NCBI GenBank assembly: GCA_003157235.1
Contig: PMJC01000437.1
Location: 1 to 5,371 of the forward strand
From: Methanosarcina sp.
GTDB lineage: Archaea; Halobacteriota; Methanosarcinia; Methanosarcinales; Methanosarcinaceae
Length of the DNA stretch: 5,371 nucleotides
Reading direction: 5' to 3'
Position 1 is the first letter of the stretch, and each line of letters starts with the position of its first letter. Shown piece by piece: positions 1-5,371 of the stretch. The position numbers were made by a program, and so were the translations under genes. The notes beneath the pieces were generated by a model. The model was not told where the DNA came from. It saw only the letters and a list, made by a program, of their open reading frames with translations, and made no database searches.

Positions 1-1
1 T

Positions 2-148
2 CTTGTTCTGGATAGAGATCATAATGTCGCTATTAACATTCTCAGATTGAGATTACAATCTCTATTCATAAAACCGATAGAGCCCCTCACTTTAGTGAGG
101 GGAGCAGCCACATTTGATCATGACGAAAGGATACAACCTAAATTTTAA
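2..148 (+). CDS. tnpB: TnpB family RNA-guided endonuclease / transposase accessory protein, C-terminal fragment (5' end outside window)
   Basis: Forty-eight codons are visible, open at the left edge and ending in TAA at 146-148. Residues 4-14 read DRDHNVAINIL, which matches the conserved motif after the second zinc-ribbon cysteine pair of TnpB. An aspartate in this motif is the third RuvC catalytic residue. The cysteines, RuvC-I and RuvC-II would lie upstream and cannot be checked, so whether the gene is intact is unknown. In the family, TnpB is an RNA-guided DNA nuclease encoded by IS200/IS605-type elements, about 400 residues long, that helps the element persist at its site. The last 20 or so codons read through a strong hairpin at 83-102, as expected where the tnpB 3' end overlaps the guide RNA and right end. 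No partner tnpA is seen. The family call is firm; the subgroup is not determined. Confidence 0.85.
   Translation, partial: LVLDRDHNVAINILRLRLQSLFIKPIEPLTLVRGAATFDHDERIQPKF
83..102 (+). other. Right-end hairpin of the first TnpB element (candidate guide-RNA 3' stem)
   Basis: CCCCTCACT and AGTGAGGGG form a perfect 9-bp stem around two T residues (or 8 bp with a TTTA loop). It lies inside the last codons of the TnpB fragment, about 45 bases before the stop. IS200/IS605-group elements carry subterminal hairpins at their right ends, and the TnpB guide RNA (omega RNA) comes from the same region. That role is inferred from position. An alternative is a transcription terminator, but no T-run follows the stem. 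The exact element boundary cannot be fixed from one copy. Confidence 0.6.
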
Positions 149-383
149 TGCACCGAAAATGAAGAATTATTCATCGCCTTTGACACTTGAACTATTTATT
201 GTGCAAAAAATATCATCCAACATTCTATGGATGTACACAAGAATGCCATTTACTTTTTTAGTATGCCAGTAGCTTGAAAATTAATCTAACTTTCAATGCA
301 TGATAGTGGGCAAATAGGTAAAAAATTATACATTTGTATACATCTGCAGAATGTCGGATTAAGGTCTATAGAACAAATTTCAT
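149..383. other. AT-rich intergenic stretch, no gene seen
   Basis: Stops are frequent in the frames I read and I found no recognisable protein fragment or RNA gene. The left part should contain the outer boundary of the first TnpB element, because the target DNA starts just past the right-end hairpin, but no boundary motif can be chosen with confidence. Confidence 0.4.
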
Positions 384-390
384 AAAAAAA
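384..390 (-). terminator. Candidate T-run terminator of the lipoprotein locus
   Basis: On the minus strand a run of seven T residues begins eight bases after the TAG at 399-401 that closes the degraded extension. Archaeal RNA polymerase commonly terminates at short T-runs without needing a hairpin. The position fits the old end of the lipoprotein transcription unit, but T-runs are common in DNA this AT-rich. Confidence 0.3.
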
Positions 391-398
391 TATACACG

Positions 399-559
399 CT
401 ACTGAGATGGTTCCTTTATTCGATTACTTATTGGAGCTTCGGTTTCTTCATCTTCAGATGCAAAGTTTTCAGTTATTGAGTTACGCTTACATCTTCAGAT
501 GTTTTGTCAGCAGTTAAGTTATAACCAACTGCTGAATCAATTGCGGTTTGAGTAATCAT
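399..559 (-). pseudogene. Degraded coding sequence downstream of the lipoprotein gene (likely its former C-terminal half)
   Basis: Two coding-like segments lie in consecutive frames on the lipoprotein's strand. The first starts at an ATG overlapping the lipoprotein stop (TAATG, 561-557) and reads 28 residues beginning MITQTAIDSAVGYNL, ending in TAA at 473-475. The second, in another frame, runs from about 473 to a TAG at 399-401 and reads ENFASEDEETEAP and onward. Both are rich in T, S, D and E, like the lipoprotein tail, and a T-run follows the final stop. The simplest reading is one longer lipoprotein of roughly 125-130 residues broken by frameshifts near 560 and 473. A short, translationally coupled ORF is the alternative. 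No family is recognised. That the sequence was coding is inferred from composition only. Confidence 0.4.
449..501. repeat. 12-bp direct repeat CATCTTCAGATG (449-460 and 490-501)
   Basis: Two exact copies start 41 bases apart inside the degraded lipoprotein extension. On the minus strand each encodes Ser-Glu-Asp, but in different frames, which agrees with a frameshift between them. It may be a small duplication or chance similarity in acidic codons. Confidence 0.45.
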
Positions 560-792
560 TATTTAGTAGTAGTTGCGTTAGTAGTGACCTTGCTTTCATT
601 AGCTACGTTTTCAGTTGGAACTTCAGTTGTGACTGGGGTGTTATGTCCACTTTCAGTTGATACATTCGTTACAGTGCTTGTATTGTTTGTTGTAGTTATA
701 GGCTCTGTCGTCTTCTTGCTGGCACAGCCGGCTGAAAAGACAACAACAGCTATAACAATAAGCATTCCTATGATCTTTATCATTTTTTTCAT
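559..792 (-). CDS. Small Thr-rich lipoprotein with lipobox, unknown function
   Basis: This encodes 77 residues. A Lys-containing N-terminus (MKKMIK) and a hydrophobic segment (about residues 7-19) are followed by the lipobox FSAGC, with Cys23 as the predicted lipid-anchored residue. The remaining 54 residues are a low-complexity, probably disordered chain dominated by Thr, Asn, Val, Ser and Glu. It has five N-glycosylation sequons, at Asn36, 37, 43, 65 and 72. This suggests a surface-exposed, possibly glycosylated tether on the outer face of the membrane. The start at 792 is preferred because AGAGG lies eight bases upstream and a TATA box lies at 836-844; a longer reading from 858 would begin upstream of that promoter. 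There is no folded domain, and related sequence continues downstream in other frames, so the protein may be a truncated form of a longer lipoprotein. It stands alone. Lipoprotein call good; function unknown. Confidence 0.72.
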   Translation of the reverse strand: MKKMIKIIGMLIVIAVVVFSAGCASKKTTEPITTTNNTSTVTNVSTESGHNTPVTTEVPTENVANESKVTTNATTTK

Positions 793-800
793 AAATAATA

Positions 801-805
801 CCTCT
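801..805 (-). promoter_or_regulatory. Ribosome binding site of the lipoprotein gene
   Basis: Minus-strand AGAGG sits eight bases before the ATG at 790-792. It selects this Met over the Met nine bases further in and over the upstream Met at 858. Confidence 0.6.
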
Positions 806-835
806 AGGATTCTCTTCCTATTATTACACTCAACC

Positions 836-844
836 CATATAAAA
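836..844 (-). promoter_or_regulatory. Archaeal TATA box for the lipoprotein gene
   Basis: Minus-strand TTTTATATG matches the archaeal TATA consensus well. A start about 25 bases downstream would fall near 812-815, giving a leader of about 20 bases that contains the AGAGG site. Spacing and order are as expected for an archaeal promoter. Confidence 0.5.
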
Positions 845-861
845 TTGCTAGATTCCATATG

Positions 862-1128
862 AGATATTTATGAATGACTAGTCAATAAGATTAAAACTTT
901 TCGCTTTGGTCAAAAAATAAGAGAAAGAAGTGATCTATGTACTTGGTGGATTTACGAACTTTGACCTTGTTCATGAGTTATTAAACAATTCTAAAAAAGG
1001 GGTAATAATCCTGCATTTGAGATATAAAATAAAAAATTCAAGAATCTAAACAGGATTCCAACTTCTTTAGATGTGAGAGGAATGCGTAATTTTATTAACT
1101 TCTGTTTTAGTATAATATTCACACGAAA
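862..1128. other. Intergenic stretch between lipoprotein and second TnpB; one short ORF-like run
   Basis: No recognisable gene. The only protein-like reading is on the plus strand from a GTG at 930 to TAA at 1047-1049: 39 residues beginning VIYVLGGFTNFDLV, with no clear ribosome binding site. The left end of the second TnpB element should lie somewhere here, but I could not identify a left-end hairpin or boundary. Confidence 0.35.
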
Positions 1129-1138
1129 GTTATAAATT
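1129..1138 (+). promoter_or_regulatory. TATA-like element before the second tnpB
   Basis: GTTATAAATT lies 17 bases before the first in-frame ATG (1146). Typical archaeal spacing puts transcription start near 1155-1161, close to the third in-frame ATG at 1161. If real, the transcript would be leaderless or nearly so, with 1161 as the true start. This is a prediction from spacing only. Confidence 0.35.
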
Positions 1139-1145
1139 TTTTTGT

Positions 1146-2374
1146 ATGAATATGCTTGTCATGGAATCTACTAAAACAATACCATTGAAAATAATGGATA
1201 CTGAGTTTGATTTAGTAGAGACTCTGGAAAAATATGCATATGGAATGAACTACGTTTCTAGTGTAGTTTTTGATAATGGAAGAAACATTCCAGCTAGAAA
1301 ATTATAACCTATGGTTTATGCTCATCTCCGAGGAAACATCTGTTTGAAGTCTCAATTGAGTTGTAACATTCCAAGACAAGTGGCTGGGACCTATAAAACA
1401 ATAGTAGAACTTGAAAAAACAGGAATGAGTCAATGGCAAAAGTAACTTACTTTCTGACTTCTATGACATTATCTTATAAGAGAGATTATACTATAACCGA
1501 AGACTCAGTGAGTATAACTACATTTAGTCATGGTAAGAAAACCTATAAAATCTGTAACTATCCTTATGCAAAGCAATTCTTTTGGTCTCCTTGGAAATTT
1601 GAAGCTTCTAAAGTAGTGAAGCATAAAGATGGTGATTATTATTTCCATCCTACTGTATCACAAGAACTTCCAGACAAAGAAAATAGAAGAAGCTTGGACT
1701 TTCACGGGTATAGATGAGGTATAAATTTCTTAGCTGTAGCTCCCACTACTGACAAGAAATACAAGTTTTTTGCCGGTGGAGAAATTAAAAACAAAAGAAA
1801 CGCATATAAAAATATGAGAACCAGATTACAATCTAAGGGAATTTTGTCAGCTAAGAGGACGATAAAACATTTAGCTGGAAAAGAGAAACGTCTAATGACA
1901 GATGTTAATCATTGTATCTCCAAAGCAATCGTAAAATTTGCAGTTGAAAACGATGTTTCTGTAATAGGTTTAGAAGACTTAACAGGAATAAGGGATAGAA
2001 CTAACAACAATCTAAGGAAAAAACAAAAATATCTCCATAATAGCTGGGCTTTTTACCAATTACAACAATTCATTGAGTATAAAAGGCAAAGAGTTCTGGA
2101 TTAATAACAGAATATGTGAATTCGATGTATACTTTTAAAACTTGTTGTAGATGTCATCATATCTCTAAAAATAGTATAAATGGATTGAAATTCCTGTGTA
2201 AAGCTTGTGGTTTTGAACTTAATGCCGATTTGAATGACGCTAGAAACATCGAACATAGAACACGAGACTATAAGATATATCTTAGAGTCTCATGGGTGTC
2301 TGTCAACCACCGCACGGATAATATGTTTGATTGATCAGAGAGATATCCAGCCCTGTTACTTCAGTAGCAGGTAG
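1146..2374 (+). pseudogene. tnpB: Degraded tnpB (IS200/IS605-IS1341 group), near full length, one stop and about six frameshifts
   Basis: Joined across frames, the region reads as a TnpB of about 400 residues, the usual family length. Segments in order: N-terminal TKTIPLKI at 1170 and onward; TAA at 1305-1307; then LKSQLSCNIPRQVAGTYKT; a -1 shift near 1440; MTLSYKRDYTIT at 1463 and onward; +1 near 1680 giving EAWTFTGID; -1 near 1716 giving GINFLAVAPTTDKK. Next come the RuvC-II region VSVIGLEDLTGIRDR (1949-1993), +1 shifts near 2082 and 2094, then GLITEYVNSMYTFKTC. The zinc ribbon CCRC...CKAC and the RuvC-III segment ADLNDARNIEHR follow. A last +1 near 2270 leads through ESHGCLSTTARII to TAG at 2372-2374. 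TnpB is an RNA-guided nuclease; this copy cannot make it. Both zinc pairs, the RuvC-II Glu and the RuvC-III Asp are still encoded, in separate frames. No tnpA is present. Its C-terminal motif differs from the copy at 2-148, so they are different subgroups. Confidence 0.9.
2352..2371 (+). other. Right-end hairpin of the second TnpB element (candidate guide-RNA 3' stem)
   Basis: CCTGTTACT and AGTAGCAGG pair over nine positions around a TC loop, with one T-G that would be a U-G wobble in RNA. In the restored TnpB frame it spans the last codons before TAG at 2372. It has the same stem length, loop size and place as the hairpin at 83-102 although most stem bases differ, as expected of related right ends. 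The right-end and omega-RNA role is inferred from family knowledge and position. Confidence 0.6.
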
Positions 2375-2655
2375 TTGTCATTCAGATTGTACTACTGGGA
2401 TCCAAAACTTTATTCTTCCAATTATTCAGCTCAGAAAAGTTGGGAGCTAGAACCACCTTCAAAACTGCGTATAAAATAAATGAGAACTTTATGCAAGTTG
2501 GCTATGGAATAAAAAGACTGAGATTTTTTAATATCTGATGGAATCAAAAAATTCATCGTTATTTCAGAATTCTACAACTTGTTTTAGCCTGAAAAAAATT
2601 CGCATTAACTATGTTCAGTAATTCAATATTTTGTCACTTCCTCATAAATAAAGCC

Positions 2656-2664
2656 TTTTATATA
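2656..2664 (+). promoter_or_regulatory. Strong TATA-box-like sequence, possible distal ileS promoter
   Basis: TTTTATATA is the best archaeal TATA match in the region before ileS. Transcription from about 2687 would give ileS a leader of roughly 355 bases containing the inverted repeat at 2722-2761, or could make a separate short RNA. No initiation evidence can be seen in sequence alone. Confidence 0.35.
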
Positions 2665-2721
2665 CTTTTACATATGCTAAAAATGTTACCATGTATCTTG
2701 AAAATGTATCAATAATTGTGG

Positions 2722-2761
2722 ACGTGAAAAGAAAACAAAAAAAATATTTTTCTGTTCACGT
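2722..2761. repeat. 14-bp imperfect inverted repeat with A-rich loop
   Basis: The arms 2722-2735 (ACGTGAAAAGAAAA) and 2748-2761 (TTTTCTGTTCACGT) pair at 13 of 14 positions with one A-G mismatch, around a 12-base loop. It could be an RNA hairpin in a leader, a protein-binding site, or a remnant of a small inserted element. There is no T-run immediately after it, so a terminator is less likely. Confidence 0.6.
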
Positions 2762-2784
2762 TATAACAAAGCTTAAATTATGTA

Positions 2785-2796
2785 CAGTAATTACTG
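2785..2796. repeat. 12-bp perfect palindrome CAGTAATTACTG
   Basis: The sequence is fully self-complementary with no spacer, the form of a dimeric regulator's operator. The half-site CAGTAAT also occurs singly at 2616-2622 and 2933-2939. Operator function is speculative. Confidence 0.4.
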
Positions 2797-2993
2797 GATA
2801 AATTGATTGCTATGCGGAAGATCTGTTTATATCACCTATAGGACAAAGTTTGTTTTATATTGGATACGGATATTTTTCGATTCAGATATTTGTTTGAGAT
2901 TTAGAATATATGCAGTAGATAGCAGATTTATTCAGTAATCCACCTTTATTAGTTAATTACCAGTAGCTATAGAACAATTGCAAGATCTAGCCT

Positions 2994-3002
2994 AAATTTA
3001 TC
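2994..3002 (+). promoter_or_regulatory. Candidate proximal TATA element for ileS
   Basis: AAATTTATC is a moderate TATA match. A start about 25 bases downstream, near 3022-3025, would give a leader of about 20 bases carrying the ribosome binding site, the more ordinary arrangement. It competes with the stronger but distant element at 2656-2664. Confidence 0.3.
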
Positions 3003-3031
3003 GAATTTCCACTTTATCTAATTTTCAATCC

Positions 3032-3036
3032 GGGAG
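3032..3036 (+). promoter_or_regulatory. Ribosome binding site of ileS
   Basis: GGGAG lies eight bases before the ATG at 3045-3047, a normal Shine-Dalgarno position that fixes the start. Confidence 0.6.
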
Positions 3037-3044
3037 ATTCTCAT

Positions 3045-5371
3045 ATGATAAAAGAAATCATTTCCAAGTACGATGCAGGTAGGATAGAAAAAAAAGTAAT
3101 GCAGTTCTGGGAAGACAGTGATGCGTACCTAAAAACCAGGGAGCTCCGCAAGATTGGCAGAAAGTTTTTTTTTGTTGACGGTCCCCCATATACTACTGGG
3201 CATATACATCTTGGAACTGCTTGGAACAAGATCATCAAAGATTCCATTCTTCGCTATTATTCCATGAACAACCGCTACATCCTTGAGCGTCCTGGCTGGG
3301 ATATGCACGGTCTGCCAATCGAGGTCAAAGTCGAAGATATGCTCGGCTTCAAATCCAAGAAGGATATAGAGAGCTTTGGGGTAGAAAATTTTATTGCGAA
3401 ATGCAAGGAATTTGCTATTACCCAGAAGCAGGCAATGACTGAACAGTTCCAAAGGCTTGGTGTCTGGATGCAATGGACAGATCCTTACATGACCTTAAAA
3501 GACGATTACATCGAAGCTGCCTGGTGGACACTCAAAAAAGCCTACGAAAAAGACTTACTGGATGTGGGAAAGCGTACTGTCAACTGGTGCCCCCGCTGTG
3601 AGACTGCAATTGCAGATTCAGAGGTTGAATATTCCGAGCAGACAGACCCTTCGATTTATGTAAAATTCAAGATCAAAAATTGTGAAGACACCTTCATAGT
3701 TATATGGACAACAACTCCCTGGACAATTCCGGCAAACGTAGCTGTAGCTGTGAACCCATATGTGAAATACTCAAAATTCAGGGCAATCAAGCAAAATGGT
3801 TCGAAAGAGATACTCATTACAGCTACAGACATGATTAAAAATGTCCTCAAGCAGGGCAGGTATATTGACTATGAAGTACTTGAGACAATGGACGGAGAGG
3901 ATCTAACAAAACTGAAATATGAAAGCCCTGTTGGGGATTTGGTACCTATCCAGAATAAGATTAAGCATGGGATTTATCTTGCGGATTTCGTAACCATCGA
4001 AAATACAGGCTGCGTGCACCTTGCACCAGGACACGGTATGGAAGACTTTAACCTTGGTGTGAAATATAGCCTTCCGATTCTCTGCCCCGTAGGATCAAAT
4101 GGTACTTATACAAGCGAAGCCGGGGAATACGAGGGCAAAAACGTCAGAGAAGCAAATACAATTGTAATTAAAGACTTAAAGGAACGCAACAGGCTCTTTG
4201 CAGAAGGAACAGTCACGCATAGGTACGGGCACTGTTGGCGTTGCAAGACCCCCATCATCTATCTCGCTACAGAACAATGGTTTCTCAAAATTACCGAGAT
4301 AAAGGAAAAAATGCTCGAGGAAATCGATGCAGTAGATTGGTATCCTGACTGGGCAGGCTCAGCACGTTTCAGAACTTGGGTAGAAGGCGCTAGGGACTGG
4401 TGCATTTCCAGGCAGCGATACTGGGGAATCCCGATCCCGATATGGAAGTGCAAGAAATGCGGAAAGCTTGAGATAATAGGGACCAAAGCTGAATTGTTGG
4501 AAAAGGCAAATGTAGGCGAAGATATAGAACTTCACCGTCCTTACGTGGATAGAGTCATCATTCCCTGTGGGTGCGGCGGAGAGAAAATGCGCATTGAAGA
4601 TGTATTTGATGTCTGGTTTGACTCGGCTGTTGCCTCCTGGGCAACCCTCCAGTTTCCTCAGACTCGGGAGAAGTTTGATGAATGGTGGCCTGCTGATTTC
4701 ATAACTGAGGGTCACGACCAAACTCGCGGTTGGTTCTATTCCCAGCTTGGAGCAAGCATAATAGGCTTTGAAAAAGCTCCTTACAAAAGTGTACTTATGC
4801 ATGGATTTACCCTGGACGCAGGTGGAAAGAAGATGTCAAAAAGCTATGGAAATGTGATCTCGCCCCTGGATATTATCGACAGGTTCGGGGCAGATACCCT
4901 TCGTACCTATGTACTTTCCTCAAGCGCTCCATGGGAAGACCTGAAGTTTAACCTCGAAGAGATAGAAACCATCCACCGCTCAATAAATATTTTATGGAAT
5001 GTTTTTAGATTCCCACTGCCATATATGGCACTTGATAACTTTGATCCTCTGCAGGTCAGCATTGATTCCATAAAACATGCTCTCCGTGAGGAAGATAGAT
5101 GGATTCTTTCAAGAGTTCAATCTGTTATCAAAGCAGTAGATGAAGCCATGAAAGGTTATTTGTTGCATAAAGCAGTTCGTGAAATCCTGGAATTTACTAT
5201 TGAAGATCTCTCTCGCTGGTATATCCAGCTTATCCGACCAAGAACCTGGATCGAAGCTAATGATCCAGATAAACTTGCAGCTTACTGTGTGCTTTACGAA
5301 GTTTACATAACTCTTACAAAACTGATATCTCCCTTTATGCCTTATTTGGCTGAAGAGATGTACCAGAACCT
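3045..5371 (+). CDS. ileS: Isoleucyl-tRNA synthetase (class I aminoacyl-tRNA synthetase), 3' end outside window
   Basis: IleRS charges tRNA-Ile with isoleucine in the cytoplasm and removes misactivated valine by editing. 775 codons are visible without a stop; archaeal IleRS is usually near 1,050 residues, so roughly a quarter is missing. Class I site: [13 protein letters not shown], with HLGT (55-58) at the HIGH position; WDMHGLP at 85-91; KMSKS at 596-600. The inserted CP1 editing domain shows TTTPWT (222-227) and APGHGMEDF with Asp334 at the editing position. Cysteine pairs at 182/185, 397/400 and 469/472, plus Cys508/510, suggest zinc knuckles. DVWFDS (to 527) and [10 protein letters not shown] (555-564) complete the core. 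From about residue 680 (EEDRWILSR) the helical anticodon-binding domain begins and runs off the edge. MIKEI at the start and the GGGAG site support this ATG. No operon partner is visible upstream. The frame is intact and richer in GC than the flanks. IleRS is favoured over ValRS by overall similarity. Confidence 0.97.
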   Translation, partial: MIKEIISKYDAGRIEKKVMQFWEDSDAYLKTRELRKIGRKFFFVDGPPYTTGHIHLGTAWNKIIKDSILRYYSMNNRYILERPGWDMHGLPIEVKVEDMLGFKSKKDIESFGVENFIAKCKEFAITQKQAMTEQFQRLGVWMQWTDPYMTLKDDYIEAAWWTLKKAYEKDLLDVGKRTVNWCPRCETAIADSEVEYSEQTDPSIYVKFKIKNCEDTFIVIWTTTPWTIPANVAVAVNPYVKYSKFRAIKQNGSKEILITATDMIKNVLKQGRYIDYEVLETMDGEDLTKLKYESPVGDLVPIQNKIKHGIYLADFVTIENTGCVHLAPGHGMEDFNLGVKYSLPILCPVGSNGTYTSEAGEYEGKNVREANTIVIKDLKERNRLFAEGTVTHRYGHCWRCKTPIIYLATEQWFLKITEIKEKMLEEIDAVDWYPDWAGSARFRTWVEGARDWCISRQRYWGIPIPIWKCKKCGKLEIIGTKAELLEKANVGEDIELHRPYVDRVIIPCGCGGEKMRIEDVFDVWFDSAVASWATLQFPQTREKFDEWWPADFITEGHDQTRGWFYSQLGASIIGFEKAPYKSVLMHGFTLDAGGKKMSKSYGNVISPLDIIDRFGADTLRTYVLSSSAPWEDLKFNLEEIETIHRSINILWNVFRFPLPYMALDNFDPLQVSIDSIKHALREEDRWILSRVQSVIKAVDEAMKGYLLHKAVREILEFTIEDLSRWYIQLIRPRTWIEANDPDKLAAYCVLYEVYITLTKLISPFMPYLAEEMYQN

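Larger units (their letters stand above)
2375..3031. other. Long AT-rich gene-free region upstream of ileS
   Basis: About 650 bases with no supportable ORF, tRNA or rRNA. The left edge should contain the outer boundary of the dead TnpB element. The rest holds TATA-like elements (2656-2664, 2826-2833, 2994-3002), an imperfect inverted repeat (2722-2761) and a 12-bp palindrome (2785-2796). It may include the ileS promoter and leader, older insertion debris, or both. Confidence 0.5.

Noticed and set aside
114..118. TTGAT after the first right-end hairpin, the target-adjacent motif of some TnpB elements
   Set aside because: A five-base word is expected by chance, and the motif should sit at the left end of an element, not after its right end.
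793..858. Extended N-terminus of the lipoprotein from the ATG at 858
   Set aside because: It would put 22 polar residues before the signal peptide and start upstream of the likely promoter at 836-844. The Met at 792 has a well-placed AGAGG.
548..862. 104-residue hydrophobic plus-strand ORF opposite the lipoprotein
   Set aside because: It is the antisense of the lipoprotein gene: its V, L and T runs mirror the Thr/Asn codons. It lacks a credible start context, while the minus-strand reading has a lipobox, ribosome binding site and TATA box.
1433..2334. Three separate small plus-strand genes (1433-1717, 1814-2104, 2116-2334)
   Set aside because: Their translations are consecutive pieces of one TnpB separated by frameshifts, so they are better described as a single pseudogene.
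2491..2580. Short readings such as MQVGYGIKRLRFFNI downstream of the dead tnpB, resembling a transposase scrap
   Set aside because: Only about 15 residues before a stop, with no recognisable motif and no continuation in other frames that I could trust.
2640..3044. T-box-like tRNA-sensing leader before ileS
   Set aside because: T-boxes are bacterial, and I see no T-box consensus or specifier stem-loop here.
3041..4802. Minus-strand ORFs of 64-147 residues within ileS
   Set aside because: All lie inside the intact ileS frame, which shows every IleRS motif. None of the reverse translations shows a recognisable domain.
1..5371. CRISPR array, tRNA or rRNA genes
   Set aside because: No regularly spaced direct repeats, cloverleaf-type sequence with a T-arm GTTC core and CCA-side acceptor stem, or rRNA-like stretch was noticed on reading either strand.

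Overview
The window looks like chromosomal DNA from a methanogenic archaeon, most likely a Methanosarcina or close relative. The evidence is an archaeal/eukaryotic-type isoleucyl-tRNA synthetase, AT-rich intergenic DNA with archaeal TATA-box-like elements, Shine-Dalgarno-type start sites, and TnpB transposon genes of the kind common in these genomes. The genus is inferred from overall resemblance; no database search was possible.

Layout, left to right. Bases 2-148 are the C-terminal end of a TnpB (IS200/IS605-IS1341 group) whose 5' part lies outside the window. Its last codons run through a 9-bp hairpin (83-102) that probably marks the right end of the element and the 3' end of its guide RNA. 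On the minus strand, 559-792 encodes a 77-residue Thr-rich lipoprotein with a clear lipobox, its own TATA box and ribosome binding site. Just downstream on the same strand (399-559) is coding-like sequence in two frames ending before a T-run. It looks like the lost C-terminal half of the lipoprotein, or a short coupled ORF that has decayed.

Bases 1146-2374 hold a second, almost full-length but dead tnpB: one in-frame stop and about six frameshifts, with most TnpB landmarks still readable. It also ends in a hairpin (2352-2371) of the same design as the first. A gene-free AT-rich stretch of about 650 bases follows. It holds a 14-bp imperfect inverted repeat, a perfect 12-bp palindrome and several TATA-like elements.

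From 3045 to the right edge runs the only large intact gene, ileS, open at its 3' end with 775 codons visible. It is visibly richer in G and C than the flanking DNA.

The window therefore reads as a housekeeping gene next to an eroding accessory strip of transposon relics and a small surface lipoprotein. I see no intact new multigene system. The most interesting points are the two TnpB 3' hairpins, one kept beside a ruined coding frame, the split lipoprotein locus, and the long structured region upstream of ileS.
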